Positions 27,164-35,688 of a stretch of 64,000 nucleotides of DNA are shown one piece after another. The stretch is from Paenibacillus hamazuiensis (lineage in GTDB: Bacteria > Bacillota > Bacilli > Paenibacillales > NBRC-103111). Both the position numbers and the translations under genes were made by a program. Under the pieces are notes generated by a model. The model was given only the letters and a program-made list of their open reading frames with translations. It was not told the origin of the DNA and ran no database searches. The stretch lies in the NCBI RefSeq assembly GCF_023276405.1, contig NZ_JALRMO010000001.1:5639001-5703000 (forward strand). The letters run 5' to 3'. The number at the start of each line of letters is the position of its first letter. Positions within the stretch are counted from its first letter, which is position 1.

Positions 27164-28495
27164 TTATTTCTTTAATGCCGCCAGCTTGGGAGCGTAAGCC
27201 TTCAAAATTTCGTCCGCAGCCTGCTCCGGCGTCTCCTTTTGGTAAATCAGCTTCTGCAGCGAGTCTTTGGCGATCTGCGCCAGATCGGCATTGATGCTGA
27301 TGACGTTAGGAGCGATCGTCTTCTGTTTCGCGGCGAGATCGAGCCCTTTCGTGATGTTCGAATCGAGCTGCTTCGCGTCCTCCAGCGCCTTTCTGGCCGT
27401 GCTCGTTGCCGGAATACCGCGCTGTGCGCCAAGGATGAGCGCCGCATCTTTATCGTTAACCATCCAGTTGATGAATTTCACCGCTTCCTCCGCATTCGGC
27501 GAAGTTTTATTTACGGCAAAACCGGTTCCCGCAGCGATCGGATTGCCAGATTGCGGCGCATTCGGAGCCATCGGATAAGCGGCTACGCCCAACTGGCCGC
27601 CCGGTACCGACTGCTTATACTTATCGAAGGCCGAGATATAATCGAACAGGATGCCGATCTGACCTTTAATCCACTTCGGATTTTGCTCCATTTTCCCGAC
27701 AAACGCCGAGCTGTCCCCGAACGGCTCCAGAACTCCGTTTTTGTACAATTCGGAAAGATACGTAAGCCCCTTCGTCAAAGCGGCGTTGTCAAACGCAGGG
27801 GTGTAATCGTCATTGATCCAGTTCTTCCCCGTCATCTGGGCCACATAAGGCTGCAAAATCAATTTGTAAATAACGTCGATGTCGGCCGTCAGCAGGTATG
27901 CATTCGGATCCTGCGCATGCACCTTCTTCCCGATTTCCATCAGGTTGTCCCAAGTCCATTCCGTGTTTTCCGGAATTCCATACTTCTGGAAGAAAGCTTG
28001 ATTGTAGAATAACGAAACGCTCGTTGCGCCGGCCGGAGCCATGATCATCTTGTCCTTATAATTGGCGAAGTTTTTGAGTACGGAAGGGTCGTAACCGCTC
28101 GTATCCAGCGATTTGGACTGCTTTAAATCGAGCAGAAAATCATACATGTCGTTATCCCATTCGTAAGTGAACTGAAACAAATCGGGAGCGGTGCCGCCTG
28201 CGAACTGGGTCAGCAATTTGTTATAGAAGCCGTCAAAGCCGGTGTATTCCGCTTCGATTTTCACATTCGGATGGAGCTTGGTATAAGCGTCGATCGCCTT
28301 CAGCGTCGCCTGGTGACGGGTATCGTTCCCCCACCAGCTGAATCTGAGCGTTACGGGTTTGGTGCTGTCTCCGCCCGCGGCGCTTCCGTTCTGCGCTTGC
28401 GGAGCGTTGGCTGAATTTCCGCCGCAAGCCGCGAGCGATATTCCCATGACCGAACAAATAACGAGACCGGCAATTCCTTTGAACGTTCTTTTCAA
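27164..28495 (-). CDS. Sugar ABC substrate-binding lipoprotein (SBP family 1)
   Basis: A 443-residue receptor with lipobox SLAACGGN (Cys at about 24), then an Asn/Gln/Ser-rich linker and the extended family 1 fold (FAGGTAPDLFQFTYEWDND, GTGFAVNKTSPNAEEAVKFINWM). Start is TTG with GGGGG seven bases upstream. It opens the transporter-sulfatase operon on the minus strand and is divergent from the two-component pair. Ligand is likely an oligosaccharide, possibly sulfated. Confidence 0.92.
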   Translation of the reverse strand: MKRTFKGIAGLVICSVMGISLAACGGNSANAPQAQNGSAAGGDSTKPVTLRFSWWGNDTRHQATLKAIDAYTKLHPNVKIEAEYTGFDGFYNKLLTQFAGGTAPDLFQFTYEWDNDMYDFLLDLKQSKSLDTSGYDPSVLKNFANYKDKMIMAPAGATSVSLFYNQAFFQKYGIPENTEWTWDNLMEIGKKVHAQDPNAYLLTADIDVIYKLILQPYVAQMTGKNWINDDYTPAFDNAALTKGLTYLSELYKNGVLEPFGDSSAFVGKMEQNPKWIKGQIGILFDYISAFDKYKQSVPGGQLGVAAYPMAPNAPQSGNPIAAGTGFAVNKTSPNAEEAVKFINWMVNDKDAALILGAQRGIPATSTARKALEDAKQLDSNITKGLDLAAKQKTIAPNVISINADLAQIAKDSLQKLIYQKETPEQAADEILKAYAPKLAALKK

Positions 28496-28520
28496 CTCGA
28501 TTCCCCCAAGTCTGTATTAT

Positions 28521-28534
28521 TGTTTACGCTTTCA
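28521..28534 (-). promoter_or_regulatory. cre-like catabolite control site 1
   Basis: Read on the minus strand it is TGAAAGCGTAAACA, which fits the degenerate CcpA consensus WTGNAANCGNWNNCW. It lies 26 bases before the binding-protein start codon, within the presumed promoter or leader. Confidence 0.55.
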
Positions 28535-28575
28535 TGATAGCCTCAAAACACAGATGAAAAAAGGCACCCGACTTT

Positions 28576-28589
28576 TGATTGCGTTTACA
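28576..28589 (-). promoter_or_regulatory. cre-like catabolite control site 2
   Basis: Minus-strand TGTAAACGCAATCA also fits WTGNAANCGNWNNCW. It is 55 bases, about five helical turns, from site 1, between the sugar-importer gene and the two-component genes. Confidence 0.5.
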
Positions 28590-28666
28590 TTTTTTTGTTT
28601 CATTGGGGAAAGGTATCATTATTTTGGATTTTCCATATCGTGGGGCACTGATTAATTTCGATTTTC

Positions 28667-28675
28667 TGCTATAAT
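28667..28675 (+). promoter_or_regulatory. Extended -10 promoter of the two-component operon
   Basis: TGCTATAAT, an extended -10 with a perfect TATAAT, ends 18 bases before the response regulator ATG. No good -35 is visible, as expected for this promoter class, so the transcript leader would be only about 12 bases. Confidence 0.55.
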
Positions 28676-28693
28676 GAATGTGAGGTGAACATC

Positions 28694-29440
28694 ATGTATA
28701 AGCTTCTGGCCGCAGATGACGAAGAGGATACGCGAGATACGTTATGCAACTGCTTCCCTTGGGAATCGATAGGCTTTACCGTTGTAAAGCAAGCCGGCAA
28801 CGGGTTGGAGGCGCTTTCTTACCTGCAGGCGAATCCGGTGGATGCGCTGCTGTGCGATATCAGGATGCCGGTGATGTCGGGGCTGGAGCTGTGCAAGCAT
28901 ATTCACGAGCGGAAAATGGGGGTTCGGGTCGTGCTGCTCAGCGCGTATCGCGATTTTGAATATGCCCGGGAGGCGATGACATACGGAGTCTCCCACTATA
29001 TGCTGAAGCCGGCGAAGTATGACGATATCGTCCATGTATTTACCCAGCTTAAAAGCACGCTGGACGAGACGAACTACAGCCTTGCAGCGCAGGGAACGGA
29101 AATGGACGCTTCGCTTCCGGGCTCCGCAGACCCCGTCATTTCCAATATCGTGAAATGCGTGAACCAGGACTACCGCACCGTTACGCTGCAGCAAGTATCC
29201 GAAATGGTGGAGATGAATTCAAGCTACGTCAGCGTATACTTCAAGAAAAAGACGGGGATTCATTTTTCCGAATACATCTTGAAGGTGAGAATGGAGAAGG
29301 CCGCCGAGCTGTTAAAACACGGACATATGAAAGCGTTTGAAGTCAGCGAAGCGGTAGGTTATGCCAACCCCAAAAACTTCATCAGAGCGTTTAAGCAATT
29401 TCACGGCACAACACCGGGGCAGTTTAAAAATGGACGTTAA
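28694..29440 (+). CDS. YesN-like response regulator with AraC output domain (compact form)
   Basis: A 248-residue regulator. Receiver domain at 1-120 with the acidic pair in AADDEED, phospho-acceptor Asp55 in LLCDIRMPVMSG and Lys in YMLKPA. The AraC DNA-binding domain follows at 150-248 (LQQVSEMVEMNSSYVSVYFK, then VSEAVGYANPKNFIRAFKQF). Most YesN proteins of this genus have a longer linker domain; here it is reduced to about 30 residues. Start ATG 28694 has GAGGTG six bases upstream. It overlaps the kinase gene and should activate the divergent sugar importer. Confidence 0.92.
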   Translation: MYKLLAADDEEDTRDTLCNCFPWESIGFTVVKQAGNGLEALSYLQANPVDALLCDIRMPVMSGLELCKHIHERKMGVRVVLLSAYRDFEYAREAMTYGVSHYMLKPAKYDDIVHVFTQLKSTLDETNYSLAAQGTEMDASLPGSADPVISNIVKCVNQDYRTVTLQQVSEMVEMNSSYVSVYFKKKTGIHFSEYILKVRMEKAAELLKHGHMKAFEVSEAVGYANPKNFIRAFKQFHGTTPGQFKNGR

Positions 29441-31220
29441 TTTGAAGCGGCCGCATATCGGCCGGTCGTTAAAGATCAAATTTTTCATCAACAACTTGAG
29501 AAATATTTTGGCTCTTTGCTTAATTCCGCTGCTGCTGCTCGGTTCTTTATCGATTGTCATATCGCAGCGGTACACGCGCGTCGATGCCGAGCAAAATCAG
29601 GAAAAGCTGCTGAATCAATATAACGAGTTATTTCAGGTCGTCGCATCGGAGCTTGATTCCCTGAGCCTGTCCTTTAATACGAATCCCAAAATTGCCGACA
29701 AGCTCCACAGTATTCTTTCCAAACCCAATTATTCCTATGAGGATGTGGAAGCGCTATATTATCTCAGACATATTGTCGATGTGTCGGCCAATTCCAAACC
29801 GTACGTCCACTCGATTTATGTGTATTACCCGAATGATCAAATGCGGTTTCTAAGCTCGCGCGAAGGGCTGGTCAACCTGAAGTCTTATCTGGATAAAAGC
29901 TGGTTTGAGAGCTATGAGAAGCTGTCCGATACGTCGGGATTCGCCACGGAAGTACGCAGCTTGCAAAATTACGCTTTTGAAAATGTCCCCACCCAAGTCG
30001 TGAGCATTTACAAATTAATAACGGACCGGAACAATGGCGGCAAAAAGGGAGTTATTGTCTTGAATTTGTCTCCCGACTATTTTGTCAAATCGTTCCCGTC
30101 CTTAAGCGAATACCCGAACCGGAGCTTTTATATAACCGACGATCATAACCGGGTGATCATGCAATCCGGCGGCTCGGATGATGAGCGGATGCTTTCGGCT
30201 TTGGAGCTGCCGGGCCAATACGATACACTTCAGCTGGACAACGGAATTTATCATTTAACCGTCAAGAAAGCACCGCGGCTCAATTGGAATTTAATCTCTA
30301 TCGTCCCGCGTAAATCGTTATACAGCCTGTCGCACACATTAATCGTCATCACTTGTCTGCTGTCGCTTGCAGCTTTGGTCTTGTGCGCGCTGGCTGCCTT
30401 ATGGCTGACAGGAAAAAACTACCGTCAAGTATACGGGATTATTCACACGCTCGAATCCGCGGATGCTCCCGATCAGATCGAGCCCGTCCACAATAAAGAG
30501 CATGATATTTACGCGTTCATTATTACCCATATTCTGGAAAGCTTTCTTGAGCAAAAATATTTGAAAATACAGCTGTCCGAACGGTCTTACCGGATGCAGG
30601 CTCTTGAATTCAGAGCGCTGCAATCTCAAATTAACCCTCATTTTCTATATAATACGCTGAACTCGATATACTGGAAAACGATTCAACTGACGAATTCCAC
30701 GAACGCCCCCAGCCGCATGATCGAATTGCTGACGGCTATTTTGCAGTATTCCCTCGATTCCCGGGCGAAGGTCGTCCGGCTGCGGGAGGAAATTGCTCAC
30801 ATCCGCAGCTATGTCGAAATTCAGCACATCCGTTATAAAGACAGGTTTCATGTCATTTGGGACAAGACCGAACCTTTTAACGATTGCGAAGTGTTGAAGC
30901 TAAGCCTGCAGCCGCTGCTGGAAAATAGCATCCAATACGGGATGGAGCATACGTCCCGCCTGCTCGTTAAGTTTAAATTCCGCATGCAGAACGGCACGCT
31001 CAAGGTGACGATTATCGACAACGGGGGCGGAATCGGCAAGGAACGCCTCGCGCAAATCCGCTCCGGGCTAGCTTCCGACGAGGAACCCGGCCGGCATATC
31101 GGACTGAGCAACACCAATAAACGAATCATGCTGCAGTATGGGGAAGCCGGCGGAATCCGGATGCTCAGCAGGAAAAGATGGGGCACGGCGGTTACCCTGC
31201 ACTTTCCGCAGAATGGCTGA
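29430..31220 (+). CDS. YesM-like sensor histidine kinase
   Basis: A 596-residue membrane sensor. Helix at about 25-45, extracytoplasmic dCache-like domain (residues 46-300), second helix 305-330, then the His-kinase domain with phospho-His404 in QSQINPHFLYNTL, N-box LLENSIQYG near 500 and G-box DNGGGIG near 533. It probably senses the sugar or the loaded binding protein and phosphorylates the regulator. ATG overlaps the last codons of the regulator gene by 11 bases. Confidence 0.93.
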   Translation: MDVNLKRPHIGRSLKIKFFINNLRNILALCLIPLLLLGSLSIVISQRYTRVDAEQNQEKLLNQYNELFQVVASELDSLSLSFNTNPKIADKLHSILSKPNYSYEDVEALYYLRHIVDVSANSKPYVHSIYVYYPNDQMRFLSSREGLVNLKSYLDKSWFESYEKLSDTSGFATEVRSLQNYAFENVPTQVVSIYKLITDRNNGGKKGVIVLNLSPDYFVKSFPSLSEYPNRSFYITDDHNRVIMQSGGSDDERMLSALELPGQYDTLQLDNGIYHLTVKKAPRLNWNLISIVPRKSLYSLSHTLIVITCLLSLAALVLCALAALWLTGKNYRQVYGIIHTLESADAPDQIEPVHNKEHDIYAFIITHILESFLEQKYLKIQLSERSYRMQALEFRALQSQINPHFLYNTLNSIYWKTIQLTNSTNAPSRMIELLTAILQYSLDSRAKVVRLREEIAHIRSYVEIQHIRYKDRFHVIWDKTEPFNDCEVLKLSLQPLLENSIQYGMEHTSRLLVKFKFRMQNGTLKVTIIDNGGGIGKERLAQIRSGLASDEEPGRHIGLSNTNKRIMLQYGEAGGIRMLSRKRWGTAVTLHFPQNG

Positions 31221-31282
31221 TCATCCGGGCAATCGACTATCCCTTCGCGTATGCAGCTCATGTTTTAACGAAAGCACCGAAT

Positions 31283-31319
31283 GCCACTCCTGAAAAAATG
31301 GTTCATGGAGTGGCTTTTT
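31283..31319 (+). terminator. Rho-independent terminator after the kinase gene
   Basis: GCCACTCC (31283-31290) pairs perfectly with GGAGTGGC (31307-31314), followed by TTTTT. Confidence 0.88.
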
Positions 31320-31496
31320 GTCATATTTCCCATCAGAGCCGGCTTGTTGGCTTGCCCGCTCCCTAACCGACCGGCGTGTATCCGAACCATCATGTTTCAC
31401 TCTTGCTCCGGTCGTAAAGTCGAAATGGGAGTTTTTTCCCTGCTACAAAACCGATCCGGCATCCGTCTTATAAGCGAAAGGGGGGACGGCGGCAAC

Positions 31497-32066
31497 ATGG
31501 AGGAAGGCGCACAAGTACCCGAACTGTTCCAGCGCTTGTTCCGGGAGCATTACCCCGGGGTGGCGCGGAAGCTATATGCGTTGACCGGCGATTATGCGGC
31601 GGCGGAAGATTTGGCCCAAGAGGTGTTCCTGCGGCTATACCGAAATCCTCCGGACCGCCTGGAGGCCGTCGGTGCTTGGCTGCACCGGGTGCTGACCCGG
31701 GTGGGCTACGATTATTTGAGACAACGGTCGTCGGGCAAGACGTTATTGGAGAAAGAAACCGCCCGCGTGGCGGCTTGGTCGGAAGGCGCCGCCCCCTCGG
31801 GAGAGACGGAAGTCATCCGCGAGTGGGAAAAAGACGTGGTCCGCCGGGTGCTTCAGAAGCTCTCGGACCGGGACCGGACCGCCCTTCTGCTTCGGGAGGA
31901 AGGGTACAGCTACGAGGAAATTGCCCTCCGGCTGGAGGTCAACCCGAAAATCGTCGGCACGCTGCTGGCCCGGGCGGAGGAACGGCTGAAGAAGAAATAC
32001 GGACAGGAGGAGGAGCGGCACGATGGCGGACGAAGACAAGCGGACCGGCGGGGAACCGATTTTTGA
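31497..32066 (+). CDS. ECF-type RNA polymerase sigma factor
   Basis: A 189-residue sigma factor. Region 2 covers residues 8-80 (YALTGDYAAAEDLAQEVFLRLY). Region 4 covers 120-175 (VLQKLSDRDRTALLLREEGY, then EEIALRLEVNPKIVGTLLARA). The ATG at 31497 follows a run of Gs 11 bases upstream. Its end overlaps the anti-sigma gene by 44 bases. It should direct transcription of this operon and perhaps others under envelope stress. The coding sequence is visibly richer in G+C than the genes on both sides. Confidence 0.9.
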   Translation: MEEGAQVPELFQRLFREHYPGVARKLYALTGDYAAAEDLAQEVFLRLYRNPPDRLEAVGAWLHRVLTRVGYDYLRQRSSGKTLLEKETARVAAWSEGAAPSGETEVIREWEKDVVRRVLQKLSDRDRTALLLREEGYSYEEIALRLEVNPKIVGTLLARAEERLKKKYGQEEERHDGGRRQADRRGTDF

Positions 32067-33195
32067 TACAGACCGCGCTTGGGATCGGTTCGAGAGGCTG
32101 GCGGCCCGGGAGCCGGTTCCGGCGTTTTGGAGGCAGGCGCCCGAAAGCCGGCTTTCGGGCGAAACAAAGGTTGAGGCGCGATTGGATGGGAATCAAGATG
32201 ATCATGAAAAGGATGGTGCGACCCGTATGAAACAGACGGAAGCATTGCGAGCGACGCAAGAGGCCTCGGTTGTCGGGGCGACGGGAGCTGCAAGCGCGAC
32301 AAGGGGAAAAGGGCCGGACGGCGCCTGGCGGACGGAGAGACCGGCGAGGCGCCGGCTTCGGAGAATTGCCGCCGCAGCCGCCGCAGCCGTTATGGCCGTC
32401 GGCCTGATCGCCACTCCCCTGGGCGATCGGGTGCTGGCCGCCATGCTGCAAACCTTCCGCATCCAGCACATGGTCGGAGTCGGGATCTCGGCGGATGATA
32501 TGACGGCCATCTCCGACCTGCTGGACCGCGGCTCACCCGATGGAGACCGGAGCTTCAACCTGGCCCAATACGGCACTTTAACCCAATCGGGCGGCGGGAA
32601 ATCCGGCACCGTAACCTGGGAGGAAGCGGAGAAACGGATGGGTGCCCCCCTGCTCCGGCTCGAGAATTCCGCCGACCCAACCTACCAGCCGGACACCACG
32701 CTGATCTTCCACCTGAACGTGGAGGCGGTCAACCGGCTGCTCACCCGTTTGGGCAGCACCACCACCCTTCCTGCCGAGGCGGACGGCAAAGCCATCCGGC
32801 TGCACATCCCGGACGGTATCACCACGGAGGGGACCTTGTCAGGCAAACCGGTGCGGCTGCTCCAATTCGGCAAACCGGAGCTGACGGTGGAGGGCGGTAT
32901 CGATGCGGCGACCGTCCGGGGGGCGATATTGGGGCTGCCCGTACTGCCGGACAGCCTGCGAACCAAGCTGGCCGCCATCGGCGATTGGCGGAGCACCCTG
33001 CCGGTTCCGGCCCCGGACGGCGTGACCACCACCCTTCGGATGGGCGGACATGATGCGGTCATGACCACGAACGGCCGGAAACGTTATTTGCTCTGGCTCG
33101 ACGGTGAGCGGATAAACTTGCTGAGCGGCGATCCGAAGGATTTCCCTGCGGAATCCGCCTTCAAGCGGGCCGCAGAGGAGCTTGTCCGACCATGA
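32023..33195 (+). CDS. Anti-sigma factor-like single-pass membrane protein
   Basis: A 390-residue protein. The cytoplasmic part is at 1-110, one Ala-rich membrane helix at about 112-132 (AAAAAAAVMAVGLIATPLGD), and the rest is an extracytoplasmic domain. The N-terminus AWDRFERLA is the kind of short helix that binds sigma, although the HxxxCxxC zinc motif of many anti-sigmas is absent. Residues 45-85 are encoded by a less G+C-rich stretch than the rest, suggesting an inserted linker. AGGAGGAGG precedes the ATG inside the sigma gene. Function as anti-sigma is inferred from position and topology. Confidence 0.7.
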   Translation: MADEDKRTGGEPIFDTDRAWDRFERLAAREPVPAFWRQAPESRLSGETKVEARLDGNQDDHEKDGATRMKQTEALRATQEASVVGATGAASATRGKGPDGAWRTERPARRRLRRIAAAAAAAVMAVGLIATPLGDRVLAAMLQTFRIQHMVGVGISADDMTAISDLLDRGSPDGDRSFNLAQYGTLTQSGGGKSGTVTWEEAEKRMGAPLLRLENSADPTYQPDTTLIFHLNVEAVNRLLTRLGSTTTLPAEADGKAIRLHIPDGITTEGTLSGKPVRLLQFGKPELTVEGGIDAATVRGAILGLPVLPDSLRTKLAAIGDWRSTLPVPAPDGVTTTLRMGGHDAVMTTNGRKRYLLWLDGERINLLSGDPKDFPAESAFKRAAEELVRP

Positions 33196-34181
33196 TGATG
33201 ATTGATACGGAGCAATTGACCAAAACCTACAACGGCCACGGCGGCTGCCGCGGCATCACCCTGCAGGTTCCGGAGGGCTGCATCTTCGGCCTGCTGGGTC
33301 CCAACGGTGCCGGCAAAAGCACCTTCGTCAAAATGCTGGCCGGCCTCCATCGCCCCGATTCCGGGCGGGCCACCGTGCTGGGGCTGCCCCTGGGCCGGCC
33401 GGAGGCACGGCGCAAGCTCGGGTATTTGCCCGAGCTGTTCCGCTTTCAGGATTGGTTGACCCCGGCGGAGGTGCTCCGCTTCCATGGCCAGCTGGGCGGG
33501 CTGCGTCCGCAGGAAACGCGGACGCCCGCCTTCCGCAGCCGAATCCGGGACACGCTGGAGCTGGTCGGACTGTCCGAAGCCGCGGATCGCCGGGTCGGCG
33601 GCTTCTCCAAAGGGATGCAGCAGCGCCTCGGCCTGGCTGTCGCCCTGCTCCTGGATCCCGAGCTGGTGATTTTGGACGAACCCGCTTCGGCTCTGGACCC
33701 CGTCGGCCGCTACGAGGTCCGCAGCCTGCTGAAGCGGCTGCGGGGCAGAGGCGTGACGATTTTCCTCAACACTCATTTGCTCGAGGATGTGGAGGAGCTG
33801 TGCGATGAAGCCGCCTTCCTGTATGGAGGCGAGCTGCTGGCAGCGGGCCCCCTGCACAAGCTGCTCGGCGGCATCGATGGCAGCGAGGCAGGCGGTGCCA
33901 ACTGGCGCTTCCGGCTCGGCGGCTGGCTCCCGGACACATGGGCGGAGCTAAGCGACGCCAGCGGCGGGACCGTCCCCTCGCTGCTGCGCCTGGTCGAGGC
34001 CGATGAGAGCGGCAACGCCCTTCTGACCGCCCGCGTAACGGACCGGGAAGAAGCCGGCTACCTGTGCCATCTGTTCATCCAAAACGGCCTGACGCTCTAC
34101 GAATCCGGCCCCGAGCCGAACAGCCTGGAGGCCTGGTTCCTCCGGATGGCTGAGTCCCGCAAAGGAGGAGTCCCGCAATGA
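33192..34181 (+). CDS. ABC exporter ATPase
   Basis: A 329-residue ATPase of the drug or bacteriocin export type: Walker A GPNGAGKST, Q-loop YLPELFRFQDWLT, signature FSKGMQQRLGLA, Walker B LVILDEPASALDP, and H-loop LNTHLLEDVE. The last 100 residues are a C-terminal extension. ATGA overlap with the anti-sigma gene and again with the permease gene shows a single transcript. Substrate unknown. Confidence 0.9.
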   Translation: MMMIDTEQLTKTYNGHGGCRGITLQVPEGCIFGLLGPNGAGKSTFVKMLAGLHRPDSGRATVLGLPLGRPEARRKLGYLPELFRFQDWLTPAEVLRFHGQLGGLRPQETRTPAFRSRIRDTLELVGLSEAADRRVGGFSKGMQQRLGLAVALLLDPELVILDEPASALDPVGRYEVRSLLKRLRGRGVTIFLNTHLLEDVEELCDEAAFLYGGELLAAGPLHKLLGGIDGSEAGGANWRFRLGGWLPDTWAELSDASGGTVPSLLRLVEADESGNALLTARVTDREEAGYLCHLFIQNGLTLYESGPEPNSLEAWFLRMAESRKGGVPQ

Positions 34182-35023
34182 CCCTGTACATCTCCGCCAC
34201 CTTCAAAGAGCTGACCCGCAAGCGGGTGTTCCTGGTCACGCTGATTCTGACCTTCGTCTTTCTGGTCTTGTTCGCCTTGGGGGTTCGGGAGCTGGCCGGC
34301 ATATTCGGGCAGAATCCGGCCTCCCCCGCCGAGCGATTGCTGAACAGTATGATGCTGATGGTGCTGGGGCTTTTTTTCGCTCAATTCCTGGCGGCCTTCT
34401 TCGTGTTCTTCTCGACCATGGGAACCGTCACCGGCGAGCAGGAGAACGGCCTGCTGCTGGCCGTCGCCGCCCGCCCCATCCCCCGCTGGAAGCTGTATAT
34501 GGCCAAATGGCTGGGCCACGCCGTCTGGATCACCGTGTACAGCTCAGCCCTGTTCGTTTCCGTGGTATGGGCCGTCCACAGCCAGACCGGCTTTCCCGTA
34601 TTGGCAGGGGACCTGCTGCGAGGGCTCGGACTTTTTCTCTGGATGCCGCTCCTTCTCCTCACGTTGACGATGCTCGGTTCCGTTTATTTGCCGATGCTGG
34701 GGAACGGGATCTGCGCCGCCCTGCTGTACGGGTTTTCCCTCTTCGTCGGGCTGATCGAAGGGATATCGAGCTATGGAGGAGCCCCTCCGGCATTGGAAAA
34801 AGTCGTCTTTCTGACCGGGCTGCTCCTTCCTACGGACTCGGTCTACCGAAGAAGCCTCTACGAGCTTATGGGAGGAGCCGATTGGGCCGGCTTGGCGACG
34901 TCCGACATGGGGCCTTTTTCCATACCGAGTGTTCCTTCGAATGCCTTCCTTCTGTATACGATGGGGTATGCGGCGGTTCTGCTGCTGCTCGGATGCCGGG
35001 CGTTCAGCCGGAAGGACTTGTAG
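34178..35023 (+). CDS. ABC-2 type permease
   Basis: A 281-residue protein with about six membrane helices and the ABC-2 pattern TGEQENGLLLAVAARPIPRW in the first cytoplasmic loop. It forms the membrane half of the exporter made with the ATPase encoded just upstream (ATGA overlap). Last gene of the ECF cassette. Confidence 0.88.
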   Translation: MTLYISATFKELTRKRVFLVTLILTFVFLVLFALGVRELAGIFGQNPASPAERLLNSMMLMVLGLFFAQFLAAFFVFFSTMGTVTGEQENGLLLAVAARPIPRWKLYMAKWLGHAVWITVYSSALFVSVVWAVHSQTGFPVLAGDLLRGLGLFLWMPLLLLTLTMLGSVYLPMLGNGICAALLYGFSLFVGLIEGISSYGGAPPALEKVVFLTGLLLPTDSVYRRSLYELMGGADWAGLATSDMGPFSIPSVPSNAFLLYTMGYAAVLLLLGCRAFSRKDL

Positions 35024-35264
35024 GAGCTTAACCCTCCCGGTGGGCCATGCCCCGGAGCAGCCTGGCCCAAACCGCGGCGTTCCCGTGGAAGGGGTCGCGG
35101 ACGGCAGGGACATCGTGTACCACATTAGCCGAAACCGACAGCTGCACCAAGTAGATGTTTTGTTCAACTTATGTAGATTGCAAAATTTGATCTTAAACAC
35201 CGGGCGGAATAAGCAATAATGCTCATTGCTGTTCGAGCCGCAGCATAGGCTACCCGACCGGTGG

Positions 35265-35310
35265 CGGGGGATTTCCGAGTGCTGTATGTCCAGCGTGCAT
35301 CAGTCCCCCG
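35265..35310. other. Nested stem-loop in a gene-free region
   Basis: CGGGGGA (35265-35271) can pair with TCCCCCG (35304-35310), and inside it GCTG (35281-35284) pairs with CAGC (35291-35294). It may be an RNA structure, or chance. No promoter or T run is obvious. Confidence 0.25.
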
Positions 35311-35357
35311 TCCATTGCAACTGCCCTAATTGGCGCCGCATACCGGTTTCATGAATG

Positions 35358-35540
35358 TAACGGTTGCAGGTGAGCTTATTAGGGCTAGATACCTGACGTC
35401 AGAACTGTAACGGTTGCCAGAGTGGTTATTTGTGAACTTTCATCGTTTTGAGGGGGACATGATGAGAAATAAGCTCTGGCATAACCGTTAGAATTCAAAA
35501 ATGGTGTTTTTGAGCCGAATAAGCTCTGCCGCAACCGTTA
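35358..35540. repeat. Four-copy 23-bp intergenic repeat, two direct then two inverted
   Basis: Copies at 35358-35380 (+), 35408-35430 (+), 35468-35490 (-) and 35518-35540 (-). All are 23 bases, begin TAACGGTT and end TTATT (three of four end GCTTATT). Centres vary, but copies 2, 3 and 4 share a CAGAG/GGCAGAG core. Start-to-start spacing is exactly 50 bases inside each pair, with 37 bases between the pairs, giving near mirror symmetry. A transcript could fold copies 2-3 and 1-4 into nested hairpins. The whole gap 35024-35688 has no supported gene. Confidence 0.85.
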
Positions 35541-35641
35541 ACCTGCCCGTATATATGACGTACATGCCATCAAGGTTTCTGTAGGCATACCCTTTGCCGG
35601 ATTTTTCAACGTGCAAAATTGAATTGCCGCCGTGGCAGTAG

Positions 35642-35671
35642 AAAAACCACGGCACTCCGGATGCCGCGGTT
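35642..35671 (-). terminator. Rho-independent terminator for the AraC-type gene
   Basis: AACCACGGCA (35645-35654) pairs with TGCCGCGGTT (35662-35671) with one mismatch, then a T run on the minus strand. A second, competing stem GCCGTGG (35629-35635) with CCACGGC (35647-35653) overlaps it. Confidence 0.75.
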
Positions 35672-35688
35672 GGAGAATGTATGGCCGA

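Noticed and set aside
31221-31496. Short gene between the kinase and sigma genes
   Set aside because: An open frame exists in front of the sigma start but lacks a ribosome site and contains the terminator at 31283-31319.
34929-35219. A 96-codon frame running from the ABC-2 permease into the gene-free gap
   Set aside because: It starts inside the permease in another frame, is Cys/Arg-rich and has no ribosome site.
35358-35540. CRISPR-like regular spacing
   Set aside because: Only four copies, two of them inverted, and spacers are 27, 37 and 27 bases; no cas genes nearby.
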